The notes beneath the pieces were generated by a model. The model worked only from the letters and a program-made list of their open reading frames with translations. It searched no databases and was not told the DNA's origin. The position numbers were made by a program, and so were the translations under genes. Of a stretch of DNA of 9,809 bases, positions 1-4,674 are shown piece by piece (the stretch's first letter is position 1; every line of letters starts with the position of its first letter). The stretch is from Candidatus Omnitrophota bacterium (GTDB lineage Bacteria > Omnitrophota > JAUWXU01), in assembly GCA_030616145.1 (NCBI GenBank), contig JAUWXU010000017.1:1-9809 (forward strand), in the 5' to 3' direction.

Positions 1-138
1 GCCTTTAAGTGGCTTTTTGGTTCCAACTCCTCTATTTCTGAGGCATTAAAGAAAATAGAAAATGAAATTCCTTCCAGCCCGGAACTTTCCAATATGATTA
101 ATTTTATCAAGGGAGCAAAGCGAGGAATTAGTAGATGA
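1..138 (+). CDS. lpxA: LpxA C-terminal end (acyl-ACP--UDP-N-acetylglucosamine O-acyltransferase), partial
   Basis: The reading frame is open from base 1 and stops at TGA 136-138, giving the last 45 residues of a protein whose start lies before the window. The tail runs from AFKWLFGSN through an acidic helix (EALKKIENEI, SSPEL) to NFIKGAKRGISR. This fits the C-terminal helical domain of LpxA, which typically ends in a similar 'F..S.RGI.R' motif. LpxA transfers a 3-hydroxyacyl chain to UDP-GlcNAc, the first step of lipid A synthesis in the cytosol. The left-handed beta-helix catalytic domain is outside the window, so the call rests on the tail plus the neighbouring lpxI. The stop codon overlaps the lpxI start (ATGA), which indicates translational coupling. 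Confidence 0.85.
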   Translation, partial: AFKWLFGSNSSISEALKKIENEIPSSPELSNMINFIKGAKRGISR

Positions 139-941
139 ATAGTAATACTATTGGCCTTATTGCCGGAAACGGAAGATTTCCTATCATGTTTGCCCAGGAG
201 ACGCATAAGCAGGGCAGGAGGGTAACAGCCATTGCTATCAGGGAAGAAACTTCGCCGGAATTGGCCAATTGTGTAGATAAGATATTCTGGATCGGAGTAG
301 GGGAACTGAAGAAAGTCCTGGATATTCTGATTAAGGAGCAAATAAAGGAAGTGGTAATGGCTGGTCAGATTAAAGCGGTTCGTCTGTTTAAAGGCGAGGC
401 GAAGCCGGACGGAGAACTCAATTACATATTGAGGGCTATTAATACCAGACAACCCTATATTATATTTCGAGAGGTTTCTAAACGCCTGAGGAAATTGGGA
501 ATTAGGTTATTGGCTTCTAACACCTATCTGTCACACTTACTTGCTGAAAAGGGAGTAATAACGGTTATTAAACCTACAGCCGGTCAATTAGAAGATATAA
601 AATTTGGGAAAAAGATTGCTAAGAAGATGGCCCAGTTGAGGATAGGTCAAACCATAGTCGTCAGAAATAAAGTAGTCTTGGCCATTGAGGCAATCGAGGG
701 AACTGACCAGGCCATTAAAAGAGCAGGAATTTTGGCAAAAGAGGCAGTAGTGGTAAAGGCGAGCAGGCCGCACCATGATATGAGATTTGATATCCCGGTG
801 ATCGGGCCCCAAACCATCAGGACTATGCAGGCGGCAGATGCAAGGTGTCTTGCTGTTGAGGCGGGAAAGTCATTATTGATAGATAAAGACCAGACCATCG
901 CCCTGGCAGATAATTACGGAATATGTATAACTGCTTTCTGA
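135..941 (+). CDS. lpxI: LpxI, UDP-2,3-diacylglucosamine pyrophosphatase
   Basis: LpxI (formerly DUF1009) hydrolyses UDP-2,3-diacylglucosamine to lipid X and UMP in the cytosol; it replaces LpxH in many non-enterobacterial Gram-negatives. The 268-residue protein has the usual family length. Visible hallmarks are the N-terminal GLIAGNGRFP (residues 7-16), the EAIEGTDQAI segment (185-194), VVVKASRP followed by HHDMRFDIPVIG (about 205-224), and the C-terminal AVEAGKSLLID and ALADNYGI. The aspartates of DMRFD (215 and 219) are in the conserved region that I associate with the active site. The ATG at 135 overlaps the lpxA stop and has an AGGA about 10 nt upstream (inside lpxA), supporting this start. 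Direct linkage to lpxA is typical for lpxI. Confidence 0.95.
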   Translation: MNSNTIGLIAGNGRFPIMFAQETHKQGRRVTAIAIREETSPELANCVDKIFWIGVGELKKVLDILIKEQIKEVVMAGQIKAVRLFKGEAKPDGELNYILRAINTRQPYIIFREVSKRLRKLGIRLLASNTYLSHLLAEKGVITVIKPTAGQLEDIKFGKKIAKKMAQLRIGQTIVVRNKVVLAIEAIEGTDQAIKRAGILAKEAVVVKASRPHHDMRFDIPVIGPQTIRTMQAADARCLAVEAGKSLLIDKDQTIALADNYGICITAF

Positions 942-954
942 CGGAGTAAAAATA

Positions 955-2289
955 ATGTCTAAAAATAATAAAAAGGTAATTAAGGCAATCAAAGATCTCA
1001 AGGTTAGATTTATTCGTCTGTGGTTTACAGATGTCCTGGGTTTTTTGAAGTGTGTTACTGTTACGCCTCCGGAAATAAAAAGGGCACTGGAAGACGGAAT
1101 GGGCTTTGACGGTTCTTCGATTGAAGGATTTGCCCGGGTTCAAGAATCAGATATGGTAGCACTTCCGGATCCATCGACATTTCAGATTTTACCATGGAGT
1201 CCTAAAAATGAAAGAGTGGCCCGGATGTTCTGTGATATACTTGACCCAAAAAGCGGCCGGCCATTTCCCGGAGATCCCCGATATATCCTCAAGAGGGCGG
1301 TGACCAGGGCCAAACAGAAAGGTTATGTCTACCACGTGGGGCCGGAGCTCGAGTTTTTCTACTTTCGCAATGACAAGGGTACTGAAATTCTTGATGCAGC
1401 TGGTTATTTTGACCTGACTCCGATGGATATGCCCAGCAATTTAAGGAAACAGACTATTGTGGCTTTGGAGTCCATGGGTATTCAGGTTGAATACAGTCAT
1501 CACGAAGTAGCGCCTTCTCAGCACGAGATAGATTTAAGACATACTGACGCCATGACGATGGCAGATAATGTTATGACTTATCGCTATGTGGTTAAAGAAA
1601 TCGCCCAGCGCAACGGTGCTTATGCTACATTTATGCCCAAGCCCATTCAGACTGAAAACGGAAGCGGTATGCACACCCATCAGTCCTTAATATCGGTCAA
1701 AAAGGGCAATAATGCCTTTTTTGACCGGAAGAATAAATTTTATCTTTCTAAAATTGCCCGTTGTTTTATAGCCGGTCAACTTAAACATGCCCGGGAAATG
1801 ACCTCGGTTACCAACCAATGGATTAATTCTTACAAGAGGCTTATCCCCGGTTTTGAGGCACCAATCTATGTTAGCTGGGCACAGATGAATAGATCGGCAT
1901 TAATAAGAGTTCCTGTCTATAAACCGGGCAAAGAGATGGCTACCCGGGTAGAGATACGTTCGCCCGACCCTGCCAGTAACCCTTATCTGGTCTTTGCGGT
2001 TCTTTTGGCAGCCGGTTTAGAGGGGATAGAGAAAAACTACTCCTTGCCTTTGCCGGTTCCTCATAATCTCTATGAGATGTCGCCGGAAGAGAGGGCTAAG
2101 CTGGGGGTTGAATCCCTGCCCGAGGATTTATTAGAGGCAATCAGGATAACCGAAAAAAGTAAGTTCTTAAGGCAGGCCTTGGGTACTGAGATATTTGACT
2201 TCTTTATCCGCAATCGCAAAGAGGAATGGGATAGGTATAGATCACAGGTAACTGAGTACGAACTGAAACGCTACCTGCCGATATTGTAA
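955..2289 (+). CDS. glnA: Type I glutamine synthetase, alpha-like (GSI-alpha)
   Basis: Makes glutamine from glutamate, ammonia and ATP as a cytosolic dodecamer. At 444 residues it matches the short GSI-alpha form (Bacillus/archaeal style) rather than the longer, adenylylated GSI-beta of enterobacteria. Motifs in order: FDGSSIEGFARVQESD (51-66), GPELEFF (129-135, metal-binding glutamates), HHEVAPSQHEID (182-193), NGSGMH (235-240, ATP/glutamate site), KRLIPGFEAP (294-303), NRSALIR (312-318) and RVEIRSPDPASNPYL (331-345). Arg61 lies where Bacillus GS has the Arg62 used for feedback inhibition (my alignment by eye). A Tyr occurs in NLYEMSPEE (371-379), but the insert-free GSI-alpha layout argues against adenylylation control. 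GGAG at 943-946, 8 nt before the ATG, supports the start. The gene follows lpxI by only 13 nt, so it is probably cotranscribed with the lipid A genes, and it ends before the terminator at 2329-2363. Confidence 0.95.
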   Translation: MSKNNKKVIKAIKDLKVRFIRLWFTDVLGFLKCVTVTPPEIKRALEDGMGFDGSSIEGFARVQESDMVALPDPSTFQILPWSPKNERVARMFCDILDPKSGRPFPGDPRYILKRAVTRAKQKGYVYHVGPELEFFYFRNDKGTEILDAAGYFDLTPMDMPSNLRKQTIVALESMGIQVEYSHHEVAPSQHEIDLRHTDAMTMADNVMTYRYVVKEIAQRNGAYATFMPKPIQTENGSGMHTHQSLISVKKGNNAFFDRKNKFYLSKIARCFIAGQLKHAREMTSVTNQWINSYKRLIPGFEAPIYVSWAQMNRSALIRVPVYKPGKEMATRVEIRSPDPASNPYLVFAVLLAAGLEGIEKNYSLPLPVPHNLYEMSPEERAKLGVESLPEDLLEAIRITEKSKFLRQALGTEIFDFFIRNRKEEWDRYRSQVTEYELKRYLPIL

Positions 2290-2328
2290 GTGGAAATATG
2301 TCACTTCGTTGTGCGTATTGCATATAGT

Positions 2329-2363
2329 AAAAAGTAGGGCATACTTAATGTGCCCTACTTTTT
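2329..2363. terminator. Bidirectional Rho-independent terminator between glnA and lpxB
   Basis: A perfect 13-bp inverted repeat: AAAAAGTAGGGCA (2329-2341) pairs with TGCCCTACTTTTT (2351-2363) around a 9-nt loop. The stem has a G/C-rich upper part and A/T flanks, so it ends in a T run on both strands (TTTTTT at 2359-2364 on +, TTTTT on -). It lies between the convergent glnA (+) and lpxB (-) genes and can end both transcripts. Confidence 0.92.
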
Positions 2364-2373
2364 TGTTACTCAC

Positions 2374-2405
2374 CTAACCCACCAACCAGCTAACCGGCAA
2401 ACCAG
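2374..2405. repeat. Degenerate 8-bp tandem repeat abutting the lpxB stop codon
   Basis: Four consecutive octamers can be read: CTAACCCA, CCAACCAG, CTAACCGG, CAAACCAG. They share the frame [C][T/C/A]AACC[N][A/G]. The next base, 2406, is the first base of the complement of the lpxB TAA stop, so the array ends exactly at the gene boundary. The same octamer type recurs at 3616-3655 at the end of the next gene upstream. No coding potential is evident. The function is unknown. Confidence 0.7.
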
Positions 2406-3542
2406 TTACCTAAGATAGGATAAGATTATTGTAGCTGCCCGTCTGCTTGCACCGGGACTGCCCAGCGATTGTCTCACCTTTTCAAGTTCGGTTTTCATTC
2501 TCTCCAATTTTTCCTTGTTTTGCAAAAGCTCGACAGCTGTCTTTGAGATAAGTTCTGGTTTGGCATTATACTGGATAAATTCCGGTATTATCTTTTTGCC
2601 GGCTACTATGTTTGCCAGACCGATATAAGGTAGGGTTATTAGCCACCTGATTAACAACGAGCTGATAAATGATATCTTATAAATAATCAGCATCGGTGTG
2701 GTTAGGATAGCAGTTTCCAGGGTGGCTGTTCCAGAAGCTACCAGGACCAGTTTGGAGACATTTATCAGGTCATAGTTATTTCCGGTGGTGCAGAGAACAG
2801 GTAATTTAATTTGTTTTAAGGGCGTGTCGAACAATTCTTTTTTAAGTGAAGGGGCTACTGAAACAAGAAATTGTGTATTGGGTAAATGTTGATTAATCAA
2901 TTGAGCTGCCTTGAGCATAATGGGAAGATGGGTCTTTACTTCGTTTTCCCTTGAGCCGGGCAGGAGGCCGATGGTTATTTTATCCTTTTTAAGTCTAAAA
3001 AAGGAGTTTGCCGCATTATCTTGCAGCCCGGGTTTAACTATATCGATAAGGGGGTGTCCCACGAAGCTTACATTCATTCCGTAATCTCTGTAGAGCTTTT
3101 CTTCAAAGTCAAAAACCACTATCATCTTGTCGATTAGTTTAGCTATGGTTTTTATTCTTTTTTTCCCCCAGGCCCAGATTTGGGGGCTGATGTAGTAGAT
3201 AATCGGAACGTTGAGTTTTTTTATTTCTTTGGCTATTCTCAAATTGAAGCCGGGATAATCAATAAGAATTACCAGGTCGGGCCGTTCTTTAGTTATTTTA
3301 TTTAAGAAAAGATTAAAGACGCGCTTAAATTCCTTGAGGTGTTTAAATGTTTCTACAAAACCTACTACTGCCAGTTCGGTTATGTCATAGTAGATATCTA
3401 CCCCGGCCTCGAGCATTTTGCTTCCGCCTATTCCAGAAAAACTTATTTGCGGGGCCATCTTTTTAATGGCTCTGACCAGGTGGGCTCCATGGAGGTCTCC
3501 CGAGGCTTCCCCGGCGATAAGCACTACTTTTTTTGGACGCAT
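2406..3542 (-). CDS. lpxB: LpxB, lipid-A-disaccharide synthase
   Basis: LpxB is a GT-B glycosyltransferase (family GT19) that condenses lipid X with UDP-2,3-diacylglucosamine to the beta-1,6-linked tetra-acyl disaccharide, peripherally on the inner membrane. Family signatures in order: GEASGDLHGA (11-20), GIGG (37-40), LIDYPGFN (93-100), YYISPQIWAWG (116-126), FVGHPL (160-165), GLLPGSRENEV (192-202), SGTATLETA (270-278) and the tail LGSPGASRRAA. The 378 residues match the usual full length. The ATG start is fixed by the distance to GEASGD. No Shine-Dalgarno sequence is visible: the 24 nt before ATG are A/T-rich and contain a GATTACACAGATT repeat copy (3552-3564). The gene follows the Gfo/Idh gene on the same strand after a 105-nt gap filled by a long inverted repeat. 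Confidence 0.96.
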   Translation of the reverse strand: MRPKKVVLIAGEASGDLHGAHLVRAIKKMAPQISFSGIGGSKMLEAGVDIYYDITELAVVGFVETFKHLKEFKRVFNLFLNKITKERPDLVILIDYPGFNLRIAKEIKKLNVPIIYYISPQIWAWGKKRIKTIAKLIDKMIVVFDFEEKLYRDYGMNVSFVGHPLIDIVKPGLQDNAANSFFRLKKDKITIGLLPGSRENEVKTHLPIMLKAAQLINQHLPNTQFLVSVAPSLKKELFDTPLKQIKLPVLCTTGNNYDLINVSKLVLVASGTATLETAILTTPMLIIYKISFISSLLIRWLITLPYIGLANIVAGKKIIPEFIQYNAKPELISKTAVELLQNKEKLERMKTELEKVRQSLGSPGASRRAATIILSYLR

Positions 3543-3551
3543 ATAAATTAT

Positions 3552-3675
3552 GATTACACAGATTAAAAAACAGATTACACAGATTGATTAGTTAGCCGGT
3601 TTGCCGGTTAATGCACCAACCCGCTAACCCCCTAACCCGCTAACCGGCTAACTAAATCTGTGTAATCTCTGTTTT
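3552..3675. repeat. Long imperfect inverted repeat between the Gfo/Idh gene and lpxB (terminator-like hairpin)
   Basis: The inner arms 3588-3610 and 3633-3655 pair at 21 of 23 positions (both begin, read inward, TTAGTTAGCCGG). The outer arms GATTACACAGAT (3573-3584) and ATCTGTGTAATC (3656-3667) pair perfectly, with TGA (3585-3587) bulged. A further AAAACA (3567-3572) matches TGTTTT (3670-3675) after a 2-nt offset. The loop is 3611-3632. A second direct copy of GATTACACAGATT lies at 3552-3564, 21 bp from the first. Read on the minus strand, the hairpin is followed by TTTTTT (3570-3565), so it looks like an intrinsic terminator or attenuator ahead of lpxB. The right arm runs into the 3' end of the Gfo/Idh coding sequence. 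No transposase is encoded, so it may be a small non-autonomous palindromic element. Confidence 0.8.
3616..3655. repeat. Degenerate 8-bp tandem repeat at the Gfo/Idh stop codon
   Basis: Five consecutive octamers: CCAACCCG, CTAACCCC, CTAACCCG, CTAACCGG, CTAACTAA. Complementary octamers (GTTAGCCG, GTTTGCCG) stand just to the left at about 3591-3606 and form the other arm of the hairpin. The array overlaps the Gfo/Idh stop codon (TAG on the minus strand, 3650-3648). It is the same repeat type and the same + strand orientation as the array at 2374-2405, so lpxB is flanked by direct copies. Confidence 0.7.
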
Positions 3676-4595
3676 ATTTTTTCGGTAATTTCTAGGGCTA
3701 CCCTTAATGCCTCTTTTGCTTGTTTATCTATATAAGGTTCTTTTGTAGATTGGGCTTGTCGCGCATGATCTATGAAATTCTTTATTTCCAACCGTAGAGG
3801 TTCTTCCTTTTTTATATCTACATCGGCAATTGAAATTCGGAATCCTGCCTTTCGATGAATTCGTGCTGATTGATTTAAATAATCCAGAGAGATATAGGCA
3901 TCCTCCTGGAATATCCTTATCTTCCTCATTGCCTTTTCAGTAAGTCGAGAGGCGGTGAGGTTAGCCACGCACCCGTTTTTGAATGTAATTCGGGCATTGG
4001 CTATATCTTCATGAAGGGGGGATATTACATTAACTCCTACGGCTTCCACTCTTTCTATGTCGGAGCCGACAATGGTTAATAGAATATCAACATCGTGGAT
4101 CATCAGGTCCAGGACTACTCCCACATCTTTTACTCTCGGCGTATAAGGCCCTAATCGGTGAACTTCTACAAACCGCGGGTGATTAGACATCTTTTTTAAC
4201 TGTCCAACGGCAGAATTAAATCTTTCTACGTGGCCTACCTGGAGGGTCAGTCCTTTTTCTCTGGCAAGATTAATCAGTTCTTCTGCCTGGGGAAGTGTTT
4301 TGGTAATCGGTTTTTCAATAAGTACATTGATTCCATTCAATAGGAACTCCCGGGCTATGTCATAGTGGGAACCGGTAGGGGTAACTATGCTTACGGCATC
4401 TACTTTGTCTTTATCTAGGAGGTCTTGGTGGGAAACGAAAGGGGTAATATTGAGTGTTTTGGCCATTTCTCCGACCTTCGCCTTGTCTATGTCGCATACC
4501 CCTAATAGATTAACATCATTCAAGTTAGAATATATAGAAGCGTGTTTGCTTCCTAACGCCCCCAGACCTATTACTGCCACATTCAATTTTTCCAT
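3648..4595 (-). CDS. Gfo/Idh/MocA-family NAD(P)-dependent oxidoreductase of the lipid A cluster
   Basis: The 315-residue protein starts with a Rossmann fold: VAVIGLGALGSKH (6-18), with VTPTGSH (71-77), the EKP motif (94-96, with the family's conserved Lys95), GHVERFN (121-127) and DLMIHDVD (163-170), whose Asp163 and His167 fit the family's catalytic DxxxH pattern. The C-terminal part is the alpha/beta substrate domain. The family oxidises or reduces sugars and sugar nucleotides. Linkage to lpxA, lpxI and lpxB suggests action on a UDP-sugar of lipid A assembly, possibly like GnnA (UDP-GlcNAc 3-dehydrogenase), but no GnnB aminotransferase is in the window, so the substrate is unproven. I chose the ATG at 4595, not the in-frame ATG at 4643: AAAGGA sits 9 nt upstream, homology begins just after it, and a promoter overlaps the longer reading. 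The last residues (about QRLHRFS) are encoded by the repeat arm. Confidence 0.85.
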   Translation of the reverse strand: MEKLNVAVIGLGALGSKHASIYSNLNDVNLLGVCDIDKAKVGEMAKTLNITPFVSHQDLLDKDKVDAVSIVTPTGSHYDIAREFLLNGINVLIEKPITKTLPQAEELINLAREKGLTLQVGHVERFNSAVGQLKKMSNHPRFVEVHRLGPYTPRVKDVGVVLDLMIHDVDILLTIVGSDIERVEAVGVNVISPLHEDIANARITFKNGCVANLTASRLTEKAMRKIRIFQEDAYISLDYLNQSARIHRKAGFRISIADVDIKKEEPLRLEIKNFIDHARQAQSTKEPYIDKQAKEALRVALEITEKIKQRLHRFS

Positions 4596-4604
4596 ATCTA
4601 TTAT

Positions 4605-4610
4605 TCCTTT
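4605..4610 (-). promoter_or_regulatory. Ribosome binding site deciding the Gfo/Idh start
   Basis: On the minus strand AAAGGA lies 9 nt upstream of the ATG at 4595-4593. No comparable site precedes the alternative in-frame ATG at 4643, and the predicted transcription start (about 4615) is downstream of that ATG. This fixes the shorter reading frame. Confidence 0.75.
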
Positions 4611-4621
4611 ATCTCTTGGCA

Positions 4622-4650
4622 ATTGTAACAAAATACTCGACAAAAGTCAA
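4622..4650 (-). promoter_or_regulatory. Sigma70-like promoter for the Gfo/Idh-lpxB transcript
   Basis: On the minus strand, -35 TTGACT (4650-4645) and -10 TACAAT (4627-4622) are separated by exactly 17 nt; each hexamer differs from consensus at one position. The expected transcription start is near 4615, giving a roughly 20-nt leader that contains the AAAGGA ribosome binding site of the oxidoreductase. It overlaps the opposing msbA promoter. Confidence 0.72.
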
Positions 4651-4665
4651 CGGTCGTGATAAAAT
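4637..4665 (+). promoter_or_regulatory. Sigma70-like promoter for the msbA transcript
   Basis: On the plus strand, -35 TCGACA (4637-4642) and -10 TAAAAT (4660-4665) are 17 nt apart, and TG at 4657-4658 gives an extended -10 (TGaTAAAAT). The expected transcription start near 4672 is only about 3 nt before the msbA ATG at 4675, so the mRNA could be leaderless or nearly so, which agrees with the absence of a Shine-Dalgarno sequence there. Confidence 0.6.
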
Positions 4666-4674
4666 ACCTGTCCT

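Noticed and set aside
588..1143. Minus-strand open frames opposite lpxI and the start of glnA
   Set aside because: They are antisense shadows of two clearly recognisable genes, with no recognisable domains.
2065..2092. Adenylylation site in GlnA (Tyr in NLYEMSPEE)
   Set aside because: The Tyr is in the right general region, but the protein has the short GSI-alpha form, which is regulated by feedback and not by adenylylation in known members.
2291..2328. Small hairpin upstream of the glnA terminator (ATATG...CATAT, and CAC/GTG inside)
   Set aside because: Only 3-5 bp stems, as expected by chance; it does not match an ANTAR hexaloop pair.
3552..3675. CRISPR array
   Set aside because: The repeats are short, partly inverted and contiguous (period 8), with no unique equal-length spacers and no cas genes.
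4596..4643. N-terminal extension of the Gfo/Idh protein from the ATG at 4643 (16 extra residues)
   Set aside because: The extension overlaps a near-consensus promoter, has no ribosome binding site, and precedes the point where the Rossmann-fold homology begins; the ATG at 4595 has AAAGGA at 9 nt.
4387..4659. Plus-strand 90-residue open frame antisense to the Gfo/Idh gene
   Set aside because: It lies opposite the conserved Rossmann domain and has no ribosome binding site or recognisable domain.
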